From Cupriavidus cauae (GTDB lineage: Bacteria > Pseudomonadota > Gammaproteobacteria > Burkholderiales > Burkholderiaceae): 64,000 nt of DNA. The stretch covers positions 1 through 64,000 of the forward strand of contig NZ_VWRN01000016.1 in the NCBI RefSeq assembly GCF_008632125.1, given 5' to 3'. The position numbers and the translations under genes are program-made. Below are positions 24,518 through 34,996 of this stretch, in pieces (position 1 is the stretch's first letter; each line of letters starts with the position of its first letter). The notes below the pieces were generated by a model. The model saw only the letters and a list, made by a program, of their open reading frames with translations. It was not told the DNA's origin and made no database searches.

Positions 24518-25888
24518 ATGGACCGACTCAACAAGCCGACATCGCGGGCCGCGCAGGTCCTGGTGGTATCACGACAGCAGAACTTCGGCATCGACGCGAG
24601 CCAGTTCGGACCCGGCTGGGAGATCCGCCACCATCACCAGTTGCGCGACCTGCCACGGGTCGTTCGCAGCAGCGCGCCGATGGCTGGCGTGCTCGACCTG
24701 GAGACCGAATACACCGATGCCGAGATCGCGCTGCTCGAGCAGAGCCTGCAATGCCTGCACGTGATGTGGGTCGCGATCACCTCGCCGCAGCGGCTCGAGG
24801 ACGAGCGGGTGCGGCGCCTGATCCGCGACTATTGCGTCGACTATGTGCGCGTGCCGTTCTCCTACAGCGAACTGGCCTACACGCTCAAGCACGCGCATGG
24901 CATGGCCGCGCTGCACGCCGCCCGCGGGCCGGATACGGCGGTGCAGGGCAAGATGATCGGCGAATGCGCGCCGATGCGGGCGATGTTCCGCTCGCTGGCC
25001 AAGGTCGCGCACAACGACGCCCCGGTGTTCATCTCGGGCGAGTCCGGCACCGGCAAGGAACTGGCCGCGCAGGCGATCCACGAAGCGTCGAACCGGCGCA
25101 AGGGGCCCTTCGTCGCGATCAACTGCGGCGCGATTCCGCCGCACCTGGTGCAGTCCGAACTGTTCGGCTACGAGAAGGGCGCCTTCACCGGCGCCAACCA
25201 GCGCAAGATCGGCTGGATCGAGCAGGCGCAGGGCGGCACGCTGTTTCTGGACGAGATCGGCGATCTGCCGCTGGAGAGCCAGGTCGCGCTGCTGCGCTTC
25301 CTGCAGCAGGGCATGATCACGCGCCTGGGCGGCCATCAGTCGATACCGCTGGACCTGCGCATCATCTCGGCGACGCACGTGGACCTGGTCGCGGCGCAGG
25401 CCGAGGGGCGCTTCCGTTCCGATCTGTTCCACCGGCTGTGCGTGCTGACGCTGTCGATCCCGCCGCTGCGCGAGCGCGGCGAGGACATCCTGCTGCTGGC
25501 CAACGCGGTGCTCGCCGAGCACGGCCACGAGGCCCATCGGCGCATTCGCGGTTTCTCGCCGTGCGCGACGCAGGCGATGATGCAGTACGGCTGGCCCGGC
25601 AATGTGCGCGAACTGATCAACCGGGTGCGCCGCGCGATCGTGATGACCGACAATCGCAAGATCACCGCCGAGGACCTGCAGTTGCACGGCAACAGCGACG
25701 CGCCGCGCAAGACCCTCGACGCGATCCGCGAAGAGGCCGAGCGCGAGGCCATCCGCTCGGTGATGGCGAGCCACGGCTTCCACGTGGTGCCCGCCGCGCG
25801 CGAGCTCAACGTGTCGCGTGTCACGCTCTACCGGCTGATGCACAAGCACAATATCCGCGTCGAAGGCCAGTCGAGCCACGCCGAGTAG
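24518..25888 (+). CDS. Sigma-54-dependent activator, VpsR-like
   Basis: A 456-residue enhancer-binding protein. The N-terminal domain (1-140) resembles a receiver without clear phosphorylation residues. The AAA+ domain has Walker A GESGTGKE (174-181), the sigma-54 contact loop GAFTGA (221-226) and Walker [11 protein letters not shown] (239-248). A Fis-type helix-turn-helix closes the protein ([22 protein letters not shown]). This layout matches VpsR and the exopolysaccharide activators of Burkholderia that answer to c-di-GMP. ATG 24518 has GGGAGAACGGG upstream; the frame is open to ATG 24392, which overlaps the preceding stop, so a longer form is possible. Targets may include the EPS locus at 1-14 kb; that is inference. 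Confidence 0.9.
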   Translation: MDRLNKPTSRAAQVLVVSRQQNFGIDASQFGPGWEIRHHHQLRDLPRVVRSSAPMAGVLDLETEYTDAEIALLEQSLQCLHVMWVAITSPQRLEDERVRRLIRDYCVDYVRVPFSYSELAYTLKHAHGMAALHAARGPDTAVQGKMIGECAPMRAMFRSLAKVAHNDAPVFISGESGTGKELAAQAIHEASNRRKGPFVAINCGAIPPHLVQSELFGYEKGAFTGANQRKIGWIEQAQGGTLFLDEIGDLPLESQVALLRFLQQGMITRLGGHQSIPLDLRIISATHVDLVAAQAEGRFRSDLFHRLCVLTLSIPPLRERGEDILLLANAVLAEHGHEAHRRIRGFSPCATQAMMQYGWPGNVRELINRVRRAIVMTDNRKITAEDLQLHGNSDAPRKTLDAIREEAEREAIRSVMASHGFHVVPAARELNVSRVTLYRLMHKHNIRVEGQSSHAE

Positions 25889-25916
25889 CGCACCGCCGAG
25901 ACAGCGGCAATCAGCG

Positions 25917-25945
25917 GGGCCGACGATTCGTCGGCCCTTTTTTTC
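25917..25945 (+). terminator. Rho-independent terminator after the sigma-54 activator
   Basis: The stem GGGCCGAC/GTCGGCCC with a GATTC loop is followed by a T-run and begins 28 nt after the stop codon. Confidence 0.92.
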
Positions 25946-25959
25946 ATGGCGCTTGCCGC

Positions 25960-26313
25960 TCAGCGCCGCGGCGCCAAAGACGAGGCCGGCTTCCAGCAGC
26001 CCGATGCCAGGCCGCCACCGTAGCCGACCGAATCGGCCGATGCCGCCAGCAGATCGATCGGCAGGCGGGCCACCTGCCGTGTCTTGCCGTCGTCGTCCAC
26101 CGCGGACTGCTGGCCGGGCGCCTCGTCGTCCTGCGCGCCGGCGCCGAGCAGGCCCAGCGACAAGCCGAAGCCCTTGACGTAGATATCGTTGCTCCATGCC
26201 GTATGGCTGTGGATCTCGGCATCGTCGGACCGGTCCAGATGGCTGAAGCTGCCGGCCGCGGCGCTGGTACAGAACGCGGCCAACGCAGCGAATGCGCAAA
26301 GCCTGGTTTTCAT
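25960..26313 (-). CDS. Small exported protein of unknown function
   Basis: A 117-residue protein with a clear signal peptide (MKTRLCAFAALAAFCTSAAA, cleavage near residue 20). The mature part has a His/Asp-containing start (SHLDRSDDAEIHSHTAWSND), the segment IYVKGFGLSLGLLGAG and a Gly-rich end with one Cys. No known family is recognised. ATG 26313 is preceded by GGGAGGAGACACA, a very strong site, which supports expression. It converges on the sigma-54 activator gene. It is probably periplasmic or attached to the cell surface. Confidence 0.65.
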   Translation of the reverse strand: MKTRLCAFAALAAFCTSAAAGSFSHLDRSDDAEIHSHTAWSNDIYVKGFGLSLGLLGAGAQDDEAPGQQSAVDDDGKTRQVARLPIDLLAASADSVGYGGGLASGCWKPASSLAPRR

Positions 26314-26915
26314 TGTGTCTCCTCCCTGATCGGATGCCGGATGGCCAGCCGGCGCGCCGCGGCGCGTGGACAGGCCGACCTGTGGGCGGCCCGTGGCCGC
26401 CGACGATCCACGGAAGGGCGGCTATCGCCGTGTCCGGCTGCGGAAGGCCGCGATCGGCAGGACGCGGTTGGACTCCGTGCAGAACGACGATGTCGCCCGA
26501 TGCGGCAACCGCGGCGCAGCCAATAGCGGGGGCGACAGCAGTTGCAATACCGACGGCGCGGCGCGCGCCGGACGCTGGGCGCGGCGTCGTGCCGTCATGC
26601 GTGCTGGAGGGTGACGCATGGTGGGGCGCTCTCCCGTGGCTGAAGCGTGGGTCCTGGCTCTCCACGGCCTGTTGCGACAAGCGTGCCAAGATGCGCCCGC
26701 CGTTGTCCCCGTTGGGTTTGCGGCGATTGGCCGCGCGCGCGACGGATCGCCCTGGACGGACCGGTCCGATTCTGTTGCGGCCCTGAAACCGGGGTGGCGG
26801 CGGCTGCGCGCACGGTGTTTCCCTCCCGGCCATGCCGTCGACGCCGGGACGGTGGCCAACGGCGCGCCGGCACAACGGCACGGGCGCCGGCATCCGTCCA
26901 AAGGAGGAATTCCGG

Positions 26916-27020
26916 ATGAAGTCAGGGCAGGGAACGGCGCGACGGGCTCGCCGATACGGCCGAAGTCCCCTGCCTGGCCCGCGCCGCGCAGCCAAGGCCG
27001 GCGCGGTTACACCGGCTTAA
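26916..27020 (+). CDS. Possible 34-residue basic peptide
   Basis: A short frame beginning MKSGQGTARRARRYGRSPLP and ending at TAA 27018-27020. AAAGGAGGAA lies 8 nt before its ATG, one of the best Shine-Dalgarno sequences in the window. Eight of the 34 residues are Arg. No homologue is recognised, and the frame could be fortuitous in such GC-rich DNA. Confidence 0.25.
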   Translation: MKSGQGTARRARRYGRSPLPGPRRAAKAGAVTPA

Positions 27021-27111
27021 CGCACGGGTGCCGGACGCGTGCAGACGGGCGAAAAGCGCGACGGCGGCACCCGACGCGTCCATAACACTCGGAAACCCAC
27101 ACACGAACGTC

Positions 27112-27127
27112 CGCAGAAACGGGTACG
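27112..27127 (-). repeat. Dispersed iteron copy
   Basis: Exact CGCAGAAACGGGTACG in the intergenic region before the lipoprotein gene. Confidence 0.9.
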
Positions 27128-27171
27128 CATCGGCCTGCGACGAGCATCGGCGGCCCCCCAACGTCGGCCCC

Positions 27172-27256
27172 AGACGGGGCCAAACCGCGGCGAAACCGCG
27201 GCCAAATCGCGGCCCAAACCGACGCCCAAACCGAGGCCGAAACCGAGGCCGCGCCT
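27172..27256. repeat. Degenerate 12-bp tandem repeat
   Basis: About seven diverged copies of AAACCGCGGCCA/AAACCGAGGCCG follow each other directly downstream of the lipoprotein stop. Confidence 0.7.
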
Positions 27257-27261
27257 CGGCG

Positions 27262-27444
27262 TCATTCCTTGCGAGCCGGCGGGTTGGTCGAAGGCGCGGT
27301 GTCGGCGGCGGGCGTGTCGCCCGAAATCGGTTTCGGGCCGGGCTGGCTGCGGTCGCAGCCGGCGGTCGCCAGGATGGCGGCGACGCCCAGCGCGAGTGTG
27401 CCGAGCCGGAGGGCGGGGAAGGATGCGATCGGAAAACGGATCAC
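27262..27444 (-). CDS. Small lipoprotein
   Basis: A 60-residue protein with a basic start, a hydrophobic stretch and the lipobox ATAGC (Cys at residue 30), so it should be lipidated and anchored in a membrane. The mature part (DRSQPGPKPISGDTPAADTA) is short, Pro/Ala-rich and disordered, as in many small beta-proteobacterial lipoproteins. GTG 27444 is preceded by AGGAGGTACC, a strong site. Function is unknown. It is transcribed divergently from the YihY-family gene. Confidence 0.6.
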   Translation of the reverse strand: MIRFPIASFPALRLGTLALGVAAILATAGCDRSQPGPKPISGDTPAADTAPSTNPPARKE

Positions 27445-27865
27445 GGTACCTCCTGAAGGAGAGAGAAGAGACGAAAGACGCGGCGGCGGAATGGCGCGCC
27501 GCCCGCTTTTACTCTAGCAGTTGGTCGCGGCCGGCCCTTGCGCCCGCTCTTTCACAGGCCCTCGCGCAACCTCTTGTACTGACGCTCGCGCCAGCCCTTG
27601 CACCCGCCCCTGCGCCCGCCCCTGCGCCCGCCCCTGTACCGGCTCTTGCACCGGCTCTTGCACCGGCTCTTGCAACGACTCTTGCACCGGCTCTCGCGCC
27701 CGCTCGCGCCCGCCTGCGCGAGCCCTTGCCCCGAACGCGGCTTGGGCACAGCCGCCAGGCGCGGTATCCTGAACACTGCCCCGCCGGCCGCGCCCTGCGG
27801 CGGCACGACCCCCAGCCCCTCCGGACCTCAGCCCACCGACCAAGCCAGGGAGCGCCTTCTTGCCG
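27445..27865. other. Divergent promoter region with tandem repeats
   Basis: The 421 bp between the lipoprotein and YihY genes contain the repeat array at 27594-27704 and should carry both promoters. No gene or terminator is seen. Confidence 0.4.
27594..27704. repeat. 12-bp-period tandem array in two blocks
   Basis: First block: repeated CCCGCCCCTGCG. Second block: repeated CCGGCTCTTGCA, three near-exact copies and further diverged ones. It lies upstream of the YihY gene. Confidence 0.75.
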
Positions 27866-28837
27866 ATGTACCAACCCGACCCCGAGCACCGCGACGGCCG
27901 CTGGCACGGCCTGGCCCGCATGCTGCCCGACCGCCATACCCTGCGCCGCACCGCGATGGTGGTGACGGGCGCCGTGCAGGCCTGGTTTGCGCACCGCGCC
28001 GCCAGCAAGGGCGCCGCGCTGTCGTTCTACATGCTGTTCTCGCTGGCGCCGATCCTGGTGCTGGTGATCTCGATCGCGGGGCTGTTCTTCGGCGCCGAAG
28101 CGGCCCGCGGCGAGATCTTCGAGCAGCTCGAGGGCCTGCTCGGCACGCAGGGCGCGACGGCGATCCAGGAAATCCTGGCCGCCACGCACCGCGCCGGCGG
28201 CAGCGGCGTGGCGGCGCTGATCGCCACCGGCATCCTGATCGTCGGCGCGACCAGCGCCTTCGCCGAGCTCAAGGCGAGCCTGGACGATATCTGGGAGGCC
28301 GATGCGACGCCGGCCAGCGGCTGGCGTTCGCTGGTGCGCACGCGGCTGCTGTCGTTCAGCCTGGTGCTGGTGCTGGCCTTCACGCTGCTTGTGTCGCTCG
28401 TGGTCAATGCCGCGATCGCGGTGGTGCAGCGCTTCTGGGACGGCATGTGGTTCGAGTCGTGGCTGGCCCCGGTCGCGACCACCATCTCCAACGGCTTCTC
28501 GTTCGCCGTGGTCACCGCGCTGTTCGCGGTGGTGTTCAAGATGCTGCCGCGCGTGCGCGTGACCTGGCGGGACGTGACGATGGGCGCGGTGATCACCGCG
28601 GTGCTGTTCTCGGTCGGCAAGCGCCTGATCGGCATCTACCTGGGCAACAGCGCGGTGGCGTCCTCGTACGGGGCGGCCGGCTCGGTGGTGGCCCTGATGC
28701 TGTGGGTGTACTACTCGGCCCAGATCTTCTTCTTCGGCGCCGAACTGACCCATCAGTACGCGCTGCAATTCGGCAGCCTGCGGGAGCGGCAGCGCCGCGG
28801 CGAGGCGCCGGCACCGGTCGGCGCCGGGAACCGGTAG
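27866..28837 (+). CDS. YihY/BrkB-family inner-membrane protein
   Basis: A 323-residue membrane protein of the YihY/BrkB family (formerly called ribonuclease BN in error; the biochemical role is not settled). Six membrane segments are visible. Conserved parts are ASKGAALSFYMLFSLAPILVLV near the start and GSVVALMLWVYYSAQIFFFGAELTHQYA near the end. ATG 27866 was chosen; TTG 27860 is in frame, and the GGGAG upstream lies rather far from either. The C-terminal 20 residues are charged and disordered. It precedes prfC by 159 nt. Confidence 0.88.
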   Translation: MYQPDPEHRDGRWHGLARMLPDRHTLRRTAMVVTGAVQAWFAHRAASKGAALSFYMLFSLAPILVLVISIAGLFFGAEAARGEIFEQLEGLLGTQGATAIQEILAATHRAGGSGVAALIATGILIVGATSAFAELKASLDDIWEADATPASGWRSLVRTRLLSFSLVLVLAFTLLVSLVVNAAIAVVQRFWDGMWFESWLAPVATTISNGFSFAVVTALFAVVFKMLPRVRVTWRDVTMGAVITAVLFSVGKRLIGIYLGNSAVASSYGAAGSVVALMLWVYYSAQIFFFGAELTHQYALQFGSLRERQRRGEAPAPVGAGNR

Positions 28838-28996
28838 AATAGCGGCCCATTCCCTCGGGCGCTCCGCCGCGACAGCCGATCCCAAGCCGGCCGCCGCGGA
28901 ACGCGACACACCAGGCGCGGCGCGATCGGCTTCGCCATCGCCTCTGCCGCGCCCTCCGGGTCCCGATCCAATCGCCTGCCATCCGAACGTCCTACC

Positions 28997-30571
<1,575 letters not shown>

Positions 30572-30593
30572 GCGGCGCGCGCCGCATCGTCGT

Positions 30594-30609
30594 CCCCGCG
30601 CAGGCGGGG
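30594..30609. repeat. REP-like short inverted repeat
   Basis: CCCCGC-GCAG-GCGGGG within the context CGTCCCCGCGCAGGCGGGGA, a hairpin form widely dispersed in proteobacterial genomes downstream of genes. Here it follows prfC and may stabilise its mRNA end. Confidence 0.55.
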
Positions 30610-30701
30610 ATTCAGCGTCTTGCCCGCGGACACGCAACGTGCCCCGGGCAAGCGCCCGGCAGGCCTCGCTTCAAACCCCGCCCCCGCCCAGCTCAAGTCC
30701 C

Positions 30702-32927
30702 TCAGAACGCCAGCGTCGCCTGCACGTAGAACGTGCGCGGCATGCCGACGTACTTGCCCAGGTTGTTGTCGGTCGAGCGCGTGAAATAGCGGCGATCGAA
30801 CAGGTTCTTGACGCCCACCGCCAGCTTCAGGTTCGACATCGACTTGCCGAAGTCGTAGCCCAGGCGCATGTGCACCAGCGCGTAGCCGGGGATGTCCCCC
30901 AGCGCGCCGTTGGCGCTCTCGGCGGTCTGGTACGGCGTGCCGTCGGTCGGATCCCCGGGCGAATGCTGGCGCGATTGCGCGAAGCCATCGACGTTCAGCG
31001 TCCAGCGGTTGCGGCTGTAGCGCACGCCGGCGGTGGCCACATGGCGCGAGTAGAACGGCAGGTCGCGCCCGGCGAAGGTGCCGTGGTTGTAGGTCGCCTC
31101 GGTATAGGTATAGCCCGCATACGCCGACAGGCCGGCCAGCGCCTTCGACAGCGTGCCGAAGTCGTAGCGCAGCGAGCTCTCGACGCCGCGGTGGCGCGTC
31201 GCGCCGAGATTGGTCCACGCGTCCGGGCTGCCCATCGTGCCGCCGCGCAGCTGCAGCTCGTCGTCGAAGTCGATGTTGAACAGCGTCAGCTCGCCGCCCC
31301 AGCCGTTGGCGTTGAAGTGCGTGCCCAGCTCGTAGGTCTTGGCCTTTTCCGGCGCCAGGCCGTTGGTGGTCTGCGCGATCTGGAAGTACTGCAGCGGCCC
31401 GAACGAGACGCCGGCATTGCCGAACAGCTTCCAGTTGTCGCTGACGTGGTACATCACCGCCAGCGAGGGCAGCGGCTCGTCCGACTTGATGTCGGTGCGG
31501 CGCTGCGTGAAATGGTCCGTGATGTTCGAGCGGATCATTTCATAGCGCAGGCCCGGCGTGATGGTCCAGTTGCCGACGTTGATGGTGTCGTCGATATAGA
31601 CCGCGTTCGCCGTGGTGCCGCCGCTGCGCCATTGGTACATCGGCGAGGCGATCGTGGTCGGATCGACCGTGCCCGGCGTGTAGAACGCCGTGCGCGATGC
31701 CTGCTCGTCGCTGGCCTCGCGCAGGTAGCGGTAGCCGACGCTGACCTCGTGGCTCATGTTGGCGCCGCGGAACAGCTGCGAATAGCGCGGCTCGACGGCG
31801 AAGGTGTGGTAGTGGCGCGGGAACGAGCCAAGGCGACGGCGGCCGGCGCTCTCGCTCTCGATCTGGCTGCCACGGAAGCTGTCGGTGTAGTACGTCAGCA
31901 CCTCGAACTTGCGGTTGTTGTCCTGGTGCGAATACTTCAGCGAGACGTCGCTGCGGCGGCCGGCGAAGGTGTCGTACGGCCGCACCGACTGGAACGGATC
32001 GGCGGCGTACTGCGCGGCGGTCAGGCCGCCCGGCATGTCGGCCAGCGCCTCGTAGTAGTGATAGCTGGCGGTGATCTGGTCCGTGCTGGAGATGCGGTAC
32101 GAACCCTTGAGCATCAGGTCGTCGATATCGACGCGGTCGTTGCCGCGGCGATAGCCGTCGCCGTGCACGCCCGAATACATCAGCGCGCCGCCGAGGCCGT
32201 TGTCGTTGGTGCCGCCGATGAAGACGCTCGGCATGGTCTTCACATTGCCGCCGTGCGTTGCCACCTCGGTCTCGACCGAGGCCTGCGCGGCAAAGGTCTG
32301 CGGAATCGGCCGGGTCACGAAGTTGATGATGCCGCCGACGTTCTGCGGGCCATAGCGCACGGAGCCCGCGCCGCGCACCACGTCGATGGTGTCGATATTG
32401 CCCATCGACAGCGGGGCCATCGACAGCTGCGGCTGGCCGTAGGGCGCGACCGCCAGCGGAACGCCGTCCAGCAGCACGGTCGAGCGGGGCGACAGGCGCG
32501 AGGCCAGGCCGCGCACGCCGACGTTCAGCGAGATGTCGCTGCCGCCGGTGCCGTTGCTGTCCTGCACCTGCACGCCCGGCATGCGGCGCAGCACCTCGCG
32601 CACATTGGTCGCGCCGCTTTCCTCGATGGTCCGGCGGTCGGCGATCGAGCGCGCGCCCGGGTGCTCCAGCACCTTGGTTTCGTTTGGCTGATCCAGCCAG
32701 TTGCCGACCACGGTCACCGTGCTCAGCGTCTTGTCGGCGTCCGCGGCGGCCGGGGCGGCTTGCGCCTGAACTGCCTGGGGCTGCGTCTGAGCTTGCGCCT
32801 GAAGTTGCGTGTGCGCCTGCGGCGACGCCTGGGCGATCACGATGGGCTCGGCCGAACGGGCCGGGGACGACAGGCACAGCAGGGCGACGCCGGCGGCTGC
32901 GGCGGTCAGGCGGAAGGCGGCTTGCAA
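30702..32927 (-). CDS. TonB-dependent outer-membrane receptor (siderophore/Fe-dicitrate type)
   Basis: A 741-residue receptor with signal peptide (cleavage after ALLCLSSPARSA), a Gln/Ala-rich low-complexity stretch (QAQAQTQPQAVQAQ), a TonB-box-like TLSTVTVVG, a plug domain (ESGATNVREVLRRMPGVQV, VRGLASRLSPRSTVLLDGVPL, IDVVRGAGSVRYGPQNVGGIINFVTR) and a 22-strand barrel ending with Phe (VQATLAF). The plug resembles FecA-like receptors for ferric citrate or related ferric chelates. TTG 32927 is the start, with AGGA 9 nt upstream. A Fur-like box lies about 130 bp before the gene, so iron repression is likely. No FecI/FecR pair or ABC importer is adjacent. Confidence 0.92.
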   Translation of the reverse strand: MQAAFRLTAAAAGVALLCLSSPARSAEPIVIAQASPQAHTQLQAQAQTQPQAVQAQAAPAAADADKTLSTVTVVGNWLDQPNETKVLEHPGARSIADRRTIEESGATNVREVLRRMPGVQVQDSNGTGGSDISLNVGVRGLASRLSPRSTVLLDGVPLAVAPYGQPQLSMAPLSMGNIDTIDVVRGAGSVRYGPQNVGGIINFVTRPIPQTFAAQASVETEVATHGGNVKTMPSVFIGGTNDNGLGGALMYSGVHGDGYRRGNDRVDIDDLMLKGSYRISSTDQITASYHYYEALADMPGGLTAAQYAADPFQSVRPYDTFAGRRSDVSLKYSHQDNNRKFEVLTYYTDSFRGSQIESESAGRRRLGSFPRHYHTFAVEPRYSQLFRGANMSHEVSVGYRYLREASDEQASRTAFYTPGTVDPTTIASPMYQWRSGGTTANAVYIDDTINVGNWTITPGLRYEMIRSNITDHFTQRRTDIKSDEPLPSLAVMYHVSDNWKLFGNAGVSFGPLQYFQIAQTTNGLAPEKAKTYELGTHFNANGWGGELTLFNIDFDDELQLRGGTMGSPDAWTNLGATRHRGVESSLRYDFGTLSKALAGLSAYAGYTYTEATYNHGTFAGRDLPFYSRHVATAGVRYSRNRWTLNVDGFAQSRQHSPGDPTDGTPYQTAESANGALGDIPGYALVHMRLGYDFGKSMSNLKLAVGVKNLFDRRYFTRSTDNNLGKYVGMPRTFYVQATLAF

Positions 32928-33059
32928 GATCGGATCCTGAACAGAGGCGGGAAAGCGGCGAAAGCGGGGTCGGATCCGCGCGATGGCGCGGCGACCGGAC
33001 CGCGACCAGGTGAAAGCGGCATCACGGCCTCCGCGTCACCCAAGAAGCGGCGAATTATA

Positions 33060-33076
33060 AATGCGAAGCATTCTCA
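33060..33076. promoter_or_regulatory. Fur-box-like site upstream of the TonB receptor
   Basis: AATGCGAAGCATTCTCA matches the TGxxAAx-ATTxTCA pattern of beta-proteobacterial Fur sites and contains an AATGC/GCATT inverted repeat. Its place between the receptor and the divergent MFS exporter suggests control of both. Confidence 0.55.
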
Positions 33077-33312
33077 GGCGCCGCAAACCGGCCCCGTCGT
33101 CATGGTCGACGTTGCGTGACGCCAACACCGCGCTGCCAGCAGGGTTTCATGTAACGGGGATTCATGTAACGTCCAGCGCGCCTGGCGCCGCTCCGCTAGA
33201 ATTGCGGCTTGCCGGCGGGGCGGGCCATGGGCCTCTCATGGCCCGCTACACCGGCCTTCCGCTGTCCCGGCAGCCGCCACCGCACAAGGCGGCGCCGCTT
33301 CCCTCTCCCGCC

Positions 33313-34575
33313 ATGCCTCCCACCCCTGCCAGCAGCACGCCGTCCGCCTCCGATCCGGATTCGGTCTTTCGCGACCCCGGTTTCCGCATGTTCTGGTGCG
33401 CCCGTCTCTGTACGACGATCGGCTACCAGATCCTGACCGTGGCGGTGGGTTGGCAGATGTACGACCTGACCGGCGACCCGCTGATGCTGGGCCTGGTTGG
33501 CCTGGTGCAGTTCCTGCCGTCGGTGGTGCTGCTGTTGATGTCGGGCCACGTCGCCGACCGCTTCGACCGTCGCCAGATCGTGCGGATCTGCCAGCTGACC
33601 GAAGCGGCAATTGCCCTCGGCATGGCGGCGGCCAGTCTCGCCGGCTGGGTCCGGCACGAACACATTTTTGTGTTCGTCGCACTGCTCGGCGCGACCCGTG
33701 CCTTCGAAACCCCCACGCTGCAGGCGCTGCTGCCCAGCGTGGTGACGCCGCGCCAGCTGCCGCGCGCGGTCGCGCTGTCGAGCTCGGCGACGCAGACGGC
33801 GATCATCGTCGGCCCGGCGCTCGGCGGCTTTGCCTATGTGGCGGGCCCCGGCGTGGTCTACGGCATCGGCGCGCTGCTGTTCCTGGCGGCCGCCACGCTG
33901 ATCACGCTGCTGAAGTTGCGGCAGCGGCCGCAGCGGTTGACCGCCCCGGTCAGCATCAGCACGCTGTTCGCCGGGTTTGCCTATATCCGCAGCCGGCCGG
34001 TGCTGCTGGGCGCGATCTCGCTGGACCTGTTCGCGGTGCTGCTGGGCGGCGCGACTGCGCTGCTGCCGATCTACGCGCGCGACATCCTGCATACCGGTCC
34101 GTGGGGCCTGGGGCTGCTGCGCTCGTCGCCGGCGATCGGCGCGCTGGCCACCGCGATCTGGCTGGCCCGTCATCCGCTCGAACGCAAGGTGGGCCGCGTG
34201 ATGTTCGGCGCGGTGGCACTGTTCGGCCTGGCGACGATCTGCTTCGGGCTGTCGACGCTGCTGCCCTTGTCGATGCTGGCGCTGGTGGTGCTGGGTGCCT
34301 CGGACATGATCAGCGTGGTGGTGCGCTCGACACTGGTCCAGCTCGATACGCCGGATGACATGCGCGGGCGGGTCGGCGCGGTCAACTCCGTCTTTATCGG
34401 CGCCTCCAATCAGCTTGGGGAATTCGAATCCGGCGTGACGGCGGCCTGGCTGGGTCCGGTCGGCGCGGTGCTGCTCGGCGGCATCGGCACGCTGGTGGTG
34501 GTGGCCGTGTGGATGCGGCTGTTCCCGGCGCTGGCGAACCGCAACCGGCTTCACGACAGCCCCGGGGCCACCTGA
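33313..34575 (+). CDS. MFS exporter (EntS-like, MFS_3 group)
   Basis: A 420-residue transporter of the major facilitator superfamily with 10-12 membrane segments and a motif-A-like SGHVADRFDRRQIV after the second one. The N-terminus FRDPGFRMFWCARLCTTIGYQILTVAVGWQMYDLTG and the C-terminal VVVRSTLVQLDTPDDMRGRVGAVNSVFIGASNQLGEFESG are typical of the enterobactin-exporter-like MFS_3 family. The start is uncertain: ATG 33313 fits the family best, while ATG 33238 is in frame; neither has a strong ribosome binding site. It is divergent from the TonB receptor across a Fur-like box, so siderophore export is an attractive role, but no siderophore synthesis genes are nearby. Confidence 0.85.
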   Translation: MPPTPASSTPSASDPDSVFRDPGFRMFWCARLCTTIGYQILTVAVGWQMYDLTGDPLMLGLVGLVQFLPSVVLLLMSGHVADRFDRRQIVRICQLTEAAIALGMAAASLAGWVRHEHIFVFVALLGATRAFETPTLQALLPSVVTPRQLPRAVALSSSATQTAIIVGPALGGFAYVAGPGVVYGIGALLFLAAATLITLLKLRQRPQRLTAPVSISTLFAGFAYIRSRPVLLGAISLDLFAVLLGGATALLPIYARDILHTGPWGLGLLRSSPAIGALATAIWLARHPLERKVGRVMFGAVALFGLATICFGLSTLLPLSMLALVVLGASDMISVVVRSTLVQLDTPDDMRGRVGAVNSVFIGASNQLGEFESGVTAAWLGPVGAVLLGGIGTLVVVAVWMRLFPALANRNRLHDSPGAT

Positions 34576-34589
34576 ATCCCGCCAGATTC

Positions 34590-34690
34590 CGCCCTGAGTT
34601 CGACCAGAGTTCGGCCGGAGTCCGCCCGGAGTTCGACCGGAGTTCGACCGGAGTTCGACCGGAGTTCGACCGGAGTTCGACCGGAGTCCC
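34590..34690. repeat. 11-bp tandem array
   Basis: About nine copies of GGAGTTCGACC, five of them identical, lie between the MFS and asnO genes. The 11-bp period is close to one turn of DNA, so bound proteins would sit on one face; no function is known. Confidence 0.85.
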
Positions 34691-34698
34691 AGCCGAAC

Positions 34699-34714
34699 CG
34701 TACCCGTTTCTGCG
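34699..34714 (+). repeat. Dispersed iteron copy upstream of asnO
   Basis: Exact CGTACCCGTTTCTGCG 9 bp after the 11-bp tandem array and about 280 bp before the asnO start. The remaining spacer to 34996 is AT-richer and should carry the operon promoter. Confidence 0.9.
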
Positions 34715-34996
34715 TGCCGCCATGCCGCTGAAAGCGACGCCGGCGGCACTCTTTGCGAAATTTTTCCAATCCGCTGCAGCCCTTGCCCGGCAAGGGCTCG
34801 CGCCCGTTCGCCCGGGCCCTGCCAAATATTCACGGAAACCATTTCTCCATCGATCTGTCCCGAAAATATTGTCAATTTCGATTATCTGTAGGCGAATTCC
34901 GACATTGCGTCGGATGAGCGCGGGCAGACCCTGGCATCGCCCCGTGCGATAAGCAAGGGTGTCCCGCGCGCCTGCGGGCAAGGGAGCAGACCATCG

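Larger units (their letters stand above)
26314..27261. other. 950-bp spacer with few coding signals
   Basis: Between the exported-protein gene and the lipoprotein gene there is no convincing larger gene. The stretch holds the promoter of the exported protein, a possible 34-residue frame with a strong ribosome binding site at 26916, one iteron at 27112 and a degenerate 12-bp repeat at 27172-27256. Long frames on both strands lack family features and start signals. Confidence 0.45.

Noticed and set aside
26618..27085. 155-residue plus-strand frame
   Set aside because: Arg/Pro/Gly-rich with no domain, no good start signal and no partner; judged non-coding.
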